A stretch of DNA of 64,000 nucleotides, taken from assembly GCF_000717345.1 (NCBI RefSeq), contig NZ_JNZA01000006.1:157139-221138 (forward strand), in the 5' to 3' direction. The notes beneath the pieces were generated by a model. It did not search any database. It was given only the letters and a program-made list of their open reading frames with translations, and was not told where the DNA came from. Source of the stretch: Streptomyces lydicus. Its GTDB lineage: Bacteria > Actinomycetota > Actinomycetes > Streptomycetales > Streptomycetaceae. Numbering within the stretch: position 1 is the first letter of the stretch; the number at the start of each line of letters is the position of its first letter. A program made the translations under genes and the position numbers. Of this stretch, positions 32,292 through 41,397 are shown in pieces.

Positions 32292-34523
32292 TCAAGCGAC
32301 CCCGGTGGGAGCGCCCGTCAGTTGTTCCGGGAGGGGGGCCGCGTGGACCACCGTCAAGCCGGAGACCGGGCGGGTCAGGCAGACGTACAGGCGGCGCAGG
32401 CCGGTGCGGGCGTCCGGTTCGCCGTCGACGATGGCGGACGGCTCGTCCAGGACCACGTAGTCGTATTCCAGGCCCTTGGCCAGCGTGGCGGGCACCAGCG
32501 TCAAGCGGGCCTCGGCGGAGGTCTCCTCGCCCGGGGCCAGGCAGGTCACCCCGGCCTCCTCCAGGGCCGCGCGCAGCGTCGGGATCCGGGCCTCCGCGGC
32601 GATCAGGCCGATCGAACCCTCCCTCTTCAGCGCGTCGTCACAGGCCGCGAGAGCCGCCGCGGTCAGGTCCGCCGAATCGACCGTACGGATCTCGAAGTCG
32701 CCCGCCGCTTCACGGATCGAGGTGGCTTCCGTCAGGTCGGGGGCGATGGCGGGCAGCAGCCGGGACGCGTACGCGATCACCTCACGCGGCACACGGAAAC
32801 CCTGGGTCAGCTCCTCGACCGCCGCGCCCGGCTTGCCCAGGTGGGCCAGGGCCTCCTCCCAGGTGTCGGTCGCCCACGGCGTGGTGCCCTGGGCGATGTC
32901 GCCGAGGATGGTCGCCGAGCCGGTCGAGCAGCGGCGGCCGACCGCGCGGTACTGCATGGGGGAGAGGTCCTGCGCCTCGTCCAGGACCACATGGCCGAGC
33001 GAGTGCGTCCGCTCGACCAGATCCATCGCCTCGTCGATCAGCACCGCGTCCGCGGCGGACCACTTGGCGCTCTTCACGCTACGGGCCGGTTTGGCCCACA
33101 GGAGCCGCTTCTGCTCCTCGGGCGTGAGGATCCCCTCGGCCTGCTCGGCGAGGAAGTCCGCGTCACTCAGCAGCCGCAGCACCAGCTTCGCGGGATCGAC
33201 CGGCGGCCAGACCGCCTTGACCGTCGCCTTCACCGCCGCATTGCGGGCCACCGCGTCCTGCACCCGGTCGTCCGGCGCCTCGCCGGCCTGCTCCATCCGT
33301 ACGAGTACGGCATGCGCGATCCGCTGCGGAAGCGCCTCGCGGGCCGCGCCGTAGCGGATGTCGCGGTCCCGCAACTCCTGGACGATCTCTTCGAGTTCAT
33401 ACGCCGGGATGCGCCAGCGACGCGAGCCGCGGACGACCACGCAGGGCTCCTCGGGCAGCGCGATGTGCGAGCGCACCGCCCGCCGCAGCACCTCGGCCAT
33501 CCGGGCGTCGCCCTTGACCGTCGCGGCCGCCGCCTCGTCCGTGCCGCGCACCTCCACATGCGCCACGAGGTCGTCGACCGTGGCCTGCTTGACCTCCAGC
33601 TCGCCGAGGGCCGGCAGCACCTGCTCGATGTAGTGGAGGAAGGAGCGGTTCGGGCCGATGACGAGGGTGCCGGAGCGCGCCAGCCGCTCGCGGTGCGCGT
33701 ACAACAGGTACGCGACACGGTGCAGGCCGACCGCCGTTTTTCCGGTGCCCGGCGCCCCCTGGACGCAGACCGAGCCGCCGATGCCGGCGCGCACGATCTC
33801 GTCCTGCTCGGGCTGGATGGTGGCGACGATGTCCCGCATGGGGCCGACGCGCGGGCGCTCGATCTCCGTCTGGAGCAGCCGGCTGGTGCGGGCCGCCTCG
33901 GCCGGGTCGGTGAGGTGTTCGTCCTCGTACGCGGTCAACTCGCCCGCCGTGTAGCCGAACCGGCGGCGCAGCTTGAGGTCCATCGGGTCCTTCTTGGAGG
34001 CCCGGTAGAACGGCTGGGAGACGGGTGCGCGCCAGTCGATGACCATGGGGTCGCCGTCGGCGTCGTGGACGTGCCGCCGGCCGATGTAGAAGTTCTCGCC
34101 CGCGGCGCCCTCGGCGAGGTCGAGGCCCGGGGCGTGCAGGTAGTCGAGGCGGCCGAAGAAGAGCGGGGTGTGCGAGAGGTCGGCGAGCGCCTTGATGCGG
34201 GCGTCGATCTCGCCCTGCAGCACCTCGGCGTTGACCCAGTTCGCGGTGACATCGGCGATGTTCAGCGCCTCGGCGTCGGCCCGCATGGCCCGCAGCGCGG
34301 CCCGTGAGGCGGCGAGGTGGTCCTTCTCGCGCTGGAGGGGGTCGTGGTCGGGGGGCGTGGGGTGGTCCGGTGAGGAGGGGTGGTGGTCGGGCGACGGGTT
34401 AAGGGTTTCGGCGCGTAGTGCCGGCGTTGAGGGGTGGGGGTCGGGCGACGGGTTAAGGCTTTCGGCACGTAGGGCCGGCGATGAGGGGTGGTGGTCGGGC
34501 GACGGGTGGGCGTGCGAGGGCAC
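32292..34523 (-). CDS. HelD/HelR-type UvrD-like helicase with repeat-bearing N-terminus
   Basis: A 743-residue SF1 ATPase of the HelD group, which strip stalled or drug-bound RNA polymerase from DNA. Order: a Pro/His-rich N-terminal tail (1-58), the HelD-specific coiled-coil region (about 60-150, DHDPLQREKDHLAASRAALRAM), FYIGRRHVHDADGDPMVIDWRAPVSQPFYR, Walker A GAPGTGKT at 256-263, Walker B VVLDEAQDLSPMQYRA, and closing motifs VPATLAKGLEYDYVVLDEP and GLRRLYVCLTRPV. The tail is three 18-residue repeats (PSPDHHPSSPALRAESLN type) encoded by the dispersed DNA repeat. The start is secure: GGAGG lies 7 bases before GTG 34523, so the repeat is translated. I saw no rifamycin-associated element upstream, so a link to rifamycin resistance is not supported. 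Confidence 0.85.
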   Translation of the reverse strand: MPSHAHPSPDHHPSSPALRAESLNPSPDPHPSTPALRAETLNPSPDHHPSSPDHPTPPDHDPLQREKDHLAASRAALRAMRADAEALNIADVTANWVNAEVLQGEIDARIKALADLSHTPLFFGRLDYLHAPGLDLAEGAAGENFYIGRRHVHDADGDPMVIDWRAPVSQPFYRASKKDPMDLKLRRRFGYTAGELTAYEDEHLTDPAEAARTSRLLQTEIERPRVGPMRDIVATIQPEQDEIVRAGIGGSVCVQGAPGTGKTAVGLHRVAYLLYAHRERLARSGTLVIGPNRSFLHYIEQVLPALGELEVKQATVDDLVAHVEVRGTDEAAAATVKGDARMAEVLRRAVRSHIALPEEPCVVVRGSRRWRIPAYELEEIVQELRDRDIRYGAAREALPQRIAHAVLVRMEQAGEAPDDRVQDAVARNAAVKATVKAVWPPVDPAKLVLRLLSDADFLAEQAEGILTPEEQKRLLWAKPARSVKSAKWSAADAVLIDEAMDLVERTHSLGHVVLDEAQDLSPMQYRAVGRRCSTGSATILGDIAQGTTPWATDTWEEALAHLGKPGAAVEELTQGFRVPREVIAYASRLLPAIAPDLTEATSIREAAGDFEIRTVDSADLTAAALAACDDALKREGSIGLIAAEARIPTLRAALEEAGVTCLAPGEETSAEARLTLVPATLAKGLEYDYVVLDEPSAIVDGEPDARTGLRRLYVCLTRPVSGLTVVHAAPLPEQLTGAPTGVA
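34370..34510 (-). repeat. 54-bp tandem repeat inside the helicase gene (translated)
   Basis: Two full units of 54 bases plus a third partial one, with core GATGAGGGGTGGTGGTCGGG on the plus strand. The multiple of three keeps the frame open, adding 18 residues per unit. The 32-base core at 34479-34510 matches the 55-bp repeat upstream of groEL2 nearly base for base (one or few mismatches). Confidence 0.85.
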
Positions 34524-34927
34524 GGCGTTGCCTCCGGGGCGGGTGCTGCGGCGGGCGCGCGGCCCTGTCGGGGGCGCGCGGCGGGCCGGCGTCGGTGCGG
34601 AGCGCGGGTCGGGCGCGGCGCGGGTCAGCGGCGTGAAGCGAAGAGCCGGCCGGTTTCCGTCCGGACGGCGGCACTCCTCGGCGGGAGGCAGGCAGACGCG
34701 CGAGTGTAGTCAGCGCCCCGGGAACGCGCCAACGGGTTTTTTCGAGGCCGCGAGGGGCGTGGCGGGCCCCTGCCCGGCCCGTGCCGGGGTGGGTGACCCT
34801 GAGGGGCCGTCGGTCTTCCGTCGGTCTCCCGTAGGGGGCGGGGTGGGTCTGGAGGCTGACGTCAGGGCCGTTCAGGATGGACCTGTGGACCGATGTGCGC
34901 CAATCGCGTGAATTCCATCATGGAGAC
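34524..34927. other. Intergenic region upstream of the helicase
   Basis: About 400 bases with the divergent promoters of the helicase gene and the small plus-strand gene. It includes a TTTTTT run at about 34737-34742. I see no credible gene and no clear palindrome. Confidence 0.4.
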
Positions 34928-35194
34928 ATGAGCAGCGCAGCGATTCCACCAGGCTCCATGTCGTCCGCCGTACTCCACCCGGCCAAGGGCGCCACGGCCC
35001 TCGGCCCCGACTCCGCCGGCGGTGCGTCCGTCCACGGGCACCGCCACGTCCTCGGCAACGCGCTCCGTGCGGTCAAGGTCTTCGGCCGGGCCGCGTTCAG
35101 CGTGGTCGTCATGGGCGAGTACGCCGAGGACGCCGCCCCCGCCGACCACCGGACCCACCACCGGACCGGCCACCGAGCCCACCGCCACAACTAG
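34928..35194 (+). CDS. Small conserved protein with His-rich tail
   Basis: An 88-residue protein of unknown function. A variable N-terminus (MSSAAIPPGSMSSAVLHPA) leads to HGHRHVLGNALRAVKVFGRAAFSVVVMGEYAEDA, an amphipathic/hydrophobic stretch conserved in Streptomyces small proteins as I remember, and a tail rich in His and Arg (HRTHHRTGHRAHRHN) that could bind metal. ATG 34928 is the natural start but lacks a well-spaced ribosome site (GGAG is only 2 bases away); ATG 34877 is in frame upstream. There is no obvious operon partner. Confidence 0.45.
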   Translation: MSSAAIPPGSMSSAVLHPAKGATALGPDSAGGASVHGHRHVLGNALRAVKVFGRAAFSVVVMGEYAEDAAPADHRTHHRTGHRAHRHN

Positions 35195-35269
35195 CCGCCC
35201 CCGCCCGCCCGGACCACCCCGCCCGTCCGGGAGAGTCCGCACCATTCCGTCGGAGACCGAAGCCGCGGC

Positions 35270-35286
35270 GATGTCGTGGCGACATC
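35270..35286. repeat. Short inverted repeat upstream of the GT87 gene
   Basis: GATGTCG-TGG-CGACATC, a perfect 7-base inverted repeat, about 90 bases before the mannosyltransferase start. It could be an operator. TAGCGT at about 35330 is a possible -10. Confidence 0.4.
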
Positions 35287-35377
35287 CGGATGACCGGAAA
35301 CCGTTACGGGTGATCGGCCTCGATCCACTAGCGTCGCCGCAGAGGGCGTGCGCAGGGTGACGAGGAGGGGACAACGG

Positions 35378-36688
35378 GTGTCTGCCGCCGAGGGAACGGG
35401 CACGGGGACGTGGACCTGGAGACGCACCTGGGCGGTGAGTACCGCGCACCCACGCCGGCTGGTGCTCGCAGCGGCGCTCCTCGTCGTGTCCTTCGCCGGA
35501 CTGTGGATGCTGTACCAGGTCCAGCCGCTGCCGATGTCCGACATAGTGGTCTACCGCGCCGAGGGGGAGGCCGCCGCGACCGGCGGTGACCTCTACGGCT
35601 TCACGGTCACCGAATGGAACCTCCCGGCCACCTACCCGCCCTTCGCCGCGCTGCTGTTCATCCCGACGACCTGGCTCTCCCTCAGCACCCTCAAGATCGC
35701 CTGCGTCCTCGTCAACGCCGCCCTCCTCGCGCTGCTGATCCACCTCTCCTGCAAGGCCGCCGGCTTGCGCAGGGCCGCGCACACCGCGCCGACCCTGCTC
35801 GCCGCCACCGCGCTCGGCCTCTGGCTGGAGCCGGTCTTCCAGACCTTCGTCTTCGGCCAGGTCAACCTCGCGCTGACCTGCCTGGTCCTGTGGGACCTCT
35901 CCCGGCCGGACGGCGCGCGGTTCAAGGGACTGGCCACCGGTGTCGCGGCCGGCATAAAGCTCACCCCGGCGATCTTCGGGGTCTACCTCCTGATCACCGG
36001 CCGGGTGCGGGCCGCCGCCAACTCCCTCGGCGGGTTCCTGCTCTCGGCGCTGCTGGGCTGGCTGGTGCTGCCCGACGCCAGCATCGAGTTCTGGACCCGG
36101 CGGATGTTCGAGACCGACCGGGTCGGCAAGGTCTGGATCGTGGACAACCAGTCCCTCCAGGGCCTGATCACCCGCGTGCTGCACAACCCCGAGCCGGGAC
36201 TGCTGTGGGCGGTGCCGGCCGGGCTGACCGCCGTGGCCGGGCTCTACGCGGCCCGCCGGGTCTTTCTGCGGCGCGGCCTGGACGCCTGGGGCGTCCTCGC
36301 CACCGCCGTCACCGCCCTGCTGGTCTCACCGATCAGCTGGTCGCACCACTGGGTCTGGTGCGTGCCGCTGCTCATCGCCCTCGCCGCGCACACCCGGCGC
36401 AGCCCCTGGCGCCGGGCGCTGCTGGCCGCCGTCACCGTCGCCTTCACCGCCCGGACGATGTGGATCGTCCCGCACGCCGGCGACCTCGATCTGCACTTCT
36501 CCTGGTGGCAGCAGCCGCTCGCGGCGCCGTACCCGCTGCTCGCGCTCGCGCTGCTGACGGTCCTGATCCGGTGGACGCGGCACCCCGCCGGCCTTTCCGG
36601 TGCCGACGCCGACACCACCGATGCCGACGCCGATATCCCGGCCCCGCGCGCCGACGAGCTGTCGGCGGCCCGCCCCCAGGCGCTCTGA
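35378..36688 (+). CDS. GT87 (DUF2029) polyprenol-phosphate-dependent mannosyltransferase-like membrane protein
   Basis: A 436-residue integral membrane protein of family GT87, whose mycobacterial members add mannose from polyprenyl-phosphomannose to phosphatidylinositol mannosides and lipoarabinomannan outside the membrane. It shows about ten membrane helices, an early periplasmic DIVVYRAEGEAAATGGDLYG acidic loop, YPPFAALLFIP after helix 2, and AAGIKLTPAIFGVYLL. A final cytoplasmic tail is Asp/Thr/Ala-rich. GAGGAGGGG lies 7 bases before GTG 35378, firmly setting the start over an upstream in-frame GTG at 35348. The acceptor is unknown. It stands alone and faces the XPB helicase gene, which converges. 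Confidence 0.82.
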   Translation: MSAAEGTGTGTWTWRRTWAVSTAHPRRLVLAAALLVVSFAGLWMLYQVQPLPMSDIVVYRAEGEAAATGGDLYGFTVTEWNLPATYPPFAALLFIPTTWLSLSTLKIACVLVNAALLALLIHLSCKAAGLRRAAHTAPTLLAATALGLWLEPVFQTFVFGQVNLALTCLVLWDLSRPDGARFKGLATGVAAGIKLTPAIFGVYLLITGRVRAAANSLGGFLLSALLGWLVLPDASIEFWTRRMFETDRVGKVWIVDNQSLQGLITRVLHNPEPGLLWAVPAGLTAVAGLYAARRVFLRRGLDAWGVLATAVTALLVSPISWSHHWVWCVPLLIALAAHTRRSPWRRALLAAVTVAFTARTMWIVPHAGDLDLHFSWWQQPLAAPYPLLALALLTVLIRWTRHPAGLSGADADTTDADADIPAPRADELSAARPQAL

Positions 36689-36744
36689 CCCGTCACCTTC
36701 CGCGGAATCTCCGACGCGTCACAGCCCCCGGGGCGCGGCCCCGT

Positions 36745-38397
36745 TCACGCGTCCTCGTCGGCCGCCAGCAGCTCGTCCGCGTCCACGATCCGGTACGCGT
36801 AGCCCTGCTCGGCCAGGAAGCGCTGGCGGTGCGCCGCGAAGTCCTGGTCGATCGTGTCGCGCGCCACGACCGAGTAGAACCGCGCCTCGTGGCCGTCCGC
36901 CTTGGGGCGCAGCACCCGGCCCAGCCGCTGGGCCTCCTCCTGCCGCGACCCGAACGTGCCGGACACCTGGATCGCCACCGTCGCCTCGGGCAGGTCGATC
37001 GAGAAGTTGGCGACCTTCGAGACGACCAGTACGGAGATCTCGCCCTGCCGGAAGGCGTCGAAGAGCTTCTCCCGCTGCGCGTTGGTGGTCTCCCCCTTGA
37101 TCACCGGCGCGTCCAGGTGCTCGCCCAGCTCGTCCAGCTGGTCGATGTACTGGCCGATGACGAGGGTCTGCTCGCCCTGATGGCGCCGTACCAGCGCCTC
37201 CGTCACCTGCTGCTTACTGGCCGTCGTCGCGCAGTAGCGGTACTTCTCCTCGGTCTCGGCCATCGCATACGTCAGCCGCTCCGACTCGGTCAGATTGACC
37301 CGCACCTCGACGCAGTCGGCCGGGGCGATGTAGCCCTGCGCCTCGATCTCCTTCCACGGCGCGTCGAACCGCTTCGGCCCGATCAGCGAGAAGACGTCCG
37401 ACTCCCGGCCGTCCTCGCGCACCAGCGTCGCGGTCAGACCCAGCCGGCGCCGCGCCTGGAGGTCGGCGGTGAACTTGAAGACCGGCGCGGGCAGCAGGTG
37501 CACCTCGTCGTAGACGATCAGGCCCCAGTCGCGGGAGTCGAAGAGCTCCAGGTGGGGGTAGACGCCCTTCCGCTTGGTCGTCAGGACCTGGTACGTGGCG
37601 ATGGTGACCGGGCGGATCTCCTTCCGGGTCCCGCTGTACTCGCCGATCTCGTCCTCGGTCAGCGAGGTCCGCTTCACCAGCTCGTGCTTCCACTGCCGGG
37701 CCGAGACCGTGTTCGTCACCAGGATCAGCGTGGTGGCCTTCGCCTGGGCCATCGCACCGGCCCCCACCAGCGTCTTTCCCGCTCCGCAGGGCAGCACCAC
37801 GACGCCCGAGCCGCCGTGCCAGAAGCCTTCCACGGCCTGCTGCTGGTACGGGCGCAGCGCCCAGCCGTCCTCGCGCAGCTCGATCGGATGCGCCTCACCG
37901 TCGACGTATCCGGCGAGGTCCTCGGCGGGCCAGCCCAGCTTGAGCAGGGTCTGCTTGATCTGTCCGCGCTCGGAGGGGTGCACGACGACGCTGTCCGGGT
38001 CGAGCCGGGCGCCGACCAGCGGCTGCACCTTCTTCGACCGCAGGATCTCCTCCAGGACCGGGCGGTCGGTGGTGGTCAGCACCAGCCCGTGCGCCGGGTC
38101 CTTGACCAGCGTCAGCCTGCCGTAGCGCGACATCGTCTCGGCGATGTCGACGAGCAGCGCGTGCGGCACCGGGTACCGCGAGAACTGCACCAGCGCGTCG
38201 ACGACCTGCTCGGCGTCGTGCCCGGCGGCCCGGGCGTTCCACAGCCCGAGCGGCGTGACGCGGTAGGTGTGGATGTGCTCGGGCGCCCGCTCCAGCTCGG
38301 CGAAGGGCGCGATGGCCCGCCGGCAGGCGTCCGCCAGCTCGTGGTCCACTTCCAGCAGCAGCGTCTTGTCGCTCTGGACGATGAGGGGTCCGTTCAC
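36745..38397 (-). CDS. XPB/Rad25-type DNA helicase (SF2)
   Basis: A 550-residue SF2 helicase homologous to eukaryotic/archaeal XPB, as in mycobacteria, where it is a 3'-to-5' ATP-dependent DNA helicase likely in repair. N-terminal damage-recognition-like part (about 1-170), then RPYQQQAVEGFW (Q-motif region), Walker A LPCGAGKTLVG, Walker B YDEVHLLP (DEVH), motif III GLTATLVREDGRE, and the second RecA domain with QYIDQLDELGEHL, VVSKVANFSIDLPEA and QRLGRVLRPK. GTG 38397 is chosen with AAAGG upstream; a much longer open frame upstream is shadow. The adjacent gene, also on the minus strand, encodes a large helicase-associated/WYL-like protein, and the pair are probably functionally linked. Confidence 0.92.
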   Translation of the reverse strand: MNGPLIVQSDKTLLLEVDHELADACRRAIAPFAELERAPEHIHTYRVTPLGLWNARAAGHDAEQVVDALVQFSRYPVPHALLVDIAETMSRYGRLTLVKDPAHGLVLTTTDRPVLEEILRSKKVQPLVGARLDPDSVVVHPSERGQIKQTLLKLGWPAEDLAGYVDGEAHPIELREDGWALRPYQQQAVEGFWHGGSGVVVLPCGAGKTLVGAGAMAQAKATTLILVTNTVSARQWKHELVKRTSLTEDEIGEYSGTRKEIRPVTIATYQVLTTKRKGVYPHLELFDSRDWGLIVYDEVHLLPAPVFKFTADLQARRRLGLTATLVREDGRESDVFSLIGPKRFDAPWKEIEAQGYIAPADCVEVRVNLTESERLTYAMAETEEKYRYCATTASKQQVTEALVRRHQGEQTLVIGQYIDQLDELGEHLDAPVIKGETTNAQREKLFDAFRQGEISVLVVSKVANFSIDLPEATVAIQVSGTFGSRQEEAQRLGRVLRPKADGHEARFYSVVARDTIDQDFAAHRQRFLAEQGYAYRIVDADELLAADEDA

Positions 38398-38627
38398 GCG
38401 CCTAGCCTTTCGCTTCCCGGCCGCCGGCCGCTGGGACGGCCGGGCACCTCGGCCGCACATACGGCCAAACGTCCAGTGTGCCGCATCGGCGCACGGACCC
38501 GATAGCGATGGCCGGGACCGTCGGGGACCGGCAGCTCCCCGGCGGTGACCGGACCCGTCCGGGACCGGCGGAACCCCTGGTGAGGGCCGCCCCGGCCCCG
38601 CCCCGAGCCGCCCCCGCCCGGTAGGTG

Positions 38628-41144
38628 TCAGACCGCGTCGTCCGCCAGTTCCGCCACGCCCGTGATCCGGTGCAGCGGGTACGTCCGGACCTCGTCGGCG
38701 GTGTGGTCGTACGCCGTGACGAAGCCGCCCTCCACCCGCACGGGAGCGATCACGCGCTGGCTGGCGGCACCGTCCGCGTTGACATAGCCGATCCACAGGG
38801 CGGACTGGGTGAGCACCGCGGCCTGCACGGTCGCCAGGGTCTCGGCGGACGTGGTGCGCGGCAGGGCCCCGGCGGCCGCGGCGGGGGCGGGCACCGGCTT
38901 GCGTTCCGCGGTCGCGGCGAGATCACCGGCACGGATGGCGCGCACCGCCGCCTCCAGCAGGGTGCGGTCGGGCGGCGGCGGGCCGTCCGGCACCGGCCCG
39001 GGGGCGGTGCGCGGCGGGGTGCGGTACGAGTCGGCGCGGGCGATCAGGACGTCGCCGGCGGCGGACTCGGCGGCCGGCGCGTACCCCATCGCCCGCAGGC
39101 CGTCGAGGAGTTGCTCGGGGGAGGTCTGGGCGGCGAGCACGGTCGGCGCGAGGCGGCGCAGGCGGAGCGGCGCGGCCCGGCGGTCGGCGAGGATTTCCGC
39201 GAGCAGCGCGTCGTCGTCGCAGCGCACGTACGCGGTGGCCGCGCCGATCCGCAACTGGCCGTGCCGGCGCGCCACATCGTCGATGAGGTAGGCGAGCGGC
39301 TGCGGCACCGGCGTACGGGAGTGGGTGCTGAGGAACTCCTGCAGCTCGGCGGCGGACCGGCCGGCGTCCAGCGCGCGGCGTACGGACGCCGGGGTGAAGC
39401 GGTAGACGGTCGCGCCGCCCTTGGACTCGATGTCGGCCAGCACACCCAGCGCCTCGGCGAGCGGCCGCCGCAGCGGGCCCGGCGCGACGGCGGTCAGGTC
39501 CGCCTGGAGCAGGACGTGGTCGAGGGGCTCGGGCAGCAGGGGCGCGAGGAGCGCGGCGGCGCGGGCCGCGGCGGCGTCGGTCTCCGCGGCAGTGGCGTCG
39601 GCCGCCTCCGGTTCCCTGCCGAGCAGCGCCCGGCCGTGGGCGGACAGCGCGCCCCGCCCGGTCACGCCGAGCAACTCGGCCTCGGCCAGCGCCCATTGGG
39701 CCAGCCGCGCCCGCAGGTCCTCGGCGGGGGCCCCGACCGCGCCGGCCGCCGGGACGGTGCCGCCCGCCGGGGCGGCCGCCGCCCGCGCGCCCGGCCCGGC
39801 GCCGCGCAGCGGGCGCTCCCACCGCAGCCGGGCGCGCACCGCCGCCGCCGGTACGGACGTCCCCGGCGGCAGCCCGGCCAGCAGGGTCAGGGCGCGCCGG
39901 CGGACCTCCGGCGCGGGCGAGCGGTCCAGGTGCGGGCCGAGCGCGGCCAGGGCGCGCCCCTTCGCGTCGGCGGTGCCGACCACGCCCGGGGTGCGGGTCG
40001 CCGGCAGCCAGGCCGCCGCGAGGACCGCCCAACGCTGGTGGTCGGGCAGCTGCAGCCACTCCTCGGCGGACGGGGTGGCGGCGTACCGCTCGTCGGCCTC
40101 GCCGTCGGACGCGATCAGCCCGGCCGCGTAGGCGAGTTCCAGCCAGAAGGCGGCGAGCTGCTCGGTGGTGTCCAGGGCGGTGGCGGTCCGCTTCAGGTCG
40201 CGGACGCTCAGGCCCCCGGCGCGCAGCACGGGCGGGCCGCCCAGGTCCCACTCCTTGAGCAGTTCCTCGACGGTCGCCAGCGCGGTGAACGCCTGGTTCG
40301 CGGCGGCGTTGTCCACAAGCTGTGGATCACGTTCGGTGGCCGGCGCGAGCGCGGGCGGCAGCGGCTCGGGGGTGTGGTGCGCCCGCCCGCCGCGCAGGTG
40401 CAGCGCGGCTTCCCGCGGCAGCACGACGTTGCGGGCGCCCGCCGGCAGCAGCAGGCCCCGGTCCAGCAGCCACTGCAGATGCGGCGCCGGACGGTCGGTG
40501 ACCCCGCCGTACGGCGGGCCCCACAGCAGCTTGTCCAGGACGGTGACGGACTCGGCGGGCGCGGTGTCGAGCAGCGCCGCCATCCGCACCCGGTCGGAGA
40601 ACAGCGCCGTCAGCGCGGCCACCGCGGACACCGGGTCGTGCGTGGTGGGCAGCCCCGCCGCGGCGAGGATCTCCTGCAGCCGCCCCGGCGACATCCCGGC
40701 GGTGGCCTCGGCGACGGTCGGGCCCAGACCGGTCGGCGAGGGGTGCGCGGCGCTCGGCGTCAGCAGCTCCCGGGCGGTGCGCACCAGCCGCAGCCGGTCA
40801 TCAGGACCCCACACCAGCGCCTGTGCCCGCAGCGCCGCCACCGCCCGGGGCAGCTCGGCGGCGACCGCCGCGTCCCCCGCGTCCCCGGCCATCAGCGCGG
40901 CCAGCGTGCCGTACGGGCACGGGTCGGGCGCCACCGCCAGGGCCTCGGCGGTCTGCAGCACGAACCGGTCGAGCCGCTCCACCGCGCGCACCACCGAGGC
41001 CCGCGTCCCGGCCCGGGTCGCCAGCTGGGTGACGTCGCCGGGCACCGGATTGAGCAGGTCGGGCCGCGTCCGCAGCAGTCCGACGAGCCCGCTGTCGGTG
41101 CGGGTGCGAAGCTCCTCGGCCAGGGTGCGCGGGGTATCGGTCAT
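38628..41144 (-). CDS. Helicase-associated/WYL-like protein paired with XPB
   Basis: An 838-residue protein of the type often annotated helicase C-terminal domain-containing protein. The N-terminal part has HTH-like helical segments (SVVRAVERLDRFVLQTAEALA), the middle is helical and Ala/Leu-rich without Walker motifs, and a C-terminal beta-rich part (ALWIGYVNADGAASQRVI, then GGFVTAYDHTADEVRTYPLHRITGV) resembles a WYL-like ligand/nucleic-acid sensing domain. It therefore cannot be a helicase by itself. Its position 230 bases upstream of xpb on the same strand suggests a partner that binds DNA or RNA and directs XPB. Function unknown. A perfect 23-base inverted repeat lies just before the start. 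Confidence 0.7.
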   Translation of the reverse strand: MTDTPRTLAEELRTRTDSGLVGLLRTRPDLLNPVPGDVTQLATRAGTRASVVRAVERLDRFVLQTAEALAVAPDPCPYGTLAALMAGDAGDAAVAAELPRAVAALRAQALVWGPDDRLRLVRTARELLTPSAAHPSPTGLGPTVAEATAGMSPGRLQEILAAAGLPTTHDPVSAVAALTALFSDRVRMAALLDTAPAESVTVLDKLLWGPPYGGVTDRPAPHLQWLLDRGLLLPAGARNVVLPREAALHLRGGRAHHTPEPLPPALAPATERDPQLVDNAAANQAFTALATVEELLKEWDLGGPPVLRAGGLSVRDLKRTATALDTTEQLAAFWLELAYAAGLIASDGEADERYAATPSAEEWLQLPDHQRWAVLAAAWLPATRTPGVVGTADAKGRALAALGPHLDRSPAPEVRRRALTLLAGLPPGTSVPAAAVRARLRWERPLRGAGPGARAAAAPAGGTVPAAGAVGAPAEDLRARLAQWALAEAELLGVTGRGALSAHGRALLGREPEAADATAAETDAAAARAAALLAPLLPEPLDHVLLQADLTAVAPGPLRRPLAEALGVLADIESKGGATVYRFTPASVRRALDAGRSAAELQEFLSTHSRTPVPQPLAYLIDDVARRHGQLRIGAATAYVRCDDDALLAEILADRRAAPLRLRRLAPTVLAAQTSPEQLLDGLRAMGYAPAAESAAGDVLIARADSYRTPPRTAPGPVPDGPPPPDRTLLEAAVRAIRAGDLAATAERKPVPAPAAAAGALPRTTSAETLATVQAAVLTQSALWIGYVNADGAASQRVIAPVRVEGGFVTAYDHTADEVRTYPLHRITGVAELADDAV

Positions 41145-41166
41145 TCGTCCTACGTTAGCGGGGCGA

Positions 41167-41218
41167 GGGGCTGTCGTCCGGATCAGGCCAAGCCCGGCCT
41201 GATCCGGACGACAGCCCC
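41167..41218. repeat. Perfect 23-bp inverted repeat between divergent genes
   Basis: Arms 41167-41189 and 41196-41218 are perfectly complementary with a 6-base loop (AAGCCC). It starts 23 bases upstream of the minus-strand WYL-like gene and 180 bases before the plus-strand HAAS-like gene. No T-run follows on either strand, so it is not a typical terminator; a large operator or a leader hairpin is more likely. Confidence 0.85.
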
Positions 41219-41397
41219 GGGTGCGCGGAGGCAGGCAGCGGCGGGTACGGCGGATCCGGGGAGCCGCCACGGCACGCCGCGCCCCACCCGCCGGGGCGCC
41301 CGCACGCCACGGCCGCCCGCCCCGGCGGCCTCCGGTCCCGGCGGGGTGCGAGGGGGTACCGTCGGGGGAGCAACCAGCGCGGGCCGCAGGGGATTTC

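Noticed and set aside
34524..34927. Rifamycin-associated element in front of the HelD-like helicase
   Set aside because: I looked for the roughly 19-base inverted repeat rich in GGGGCTTGC and found nothing similar, so assignment as a rifamycin-induced helR is not supported.
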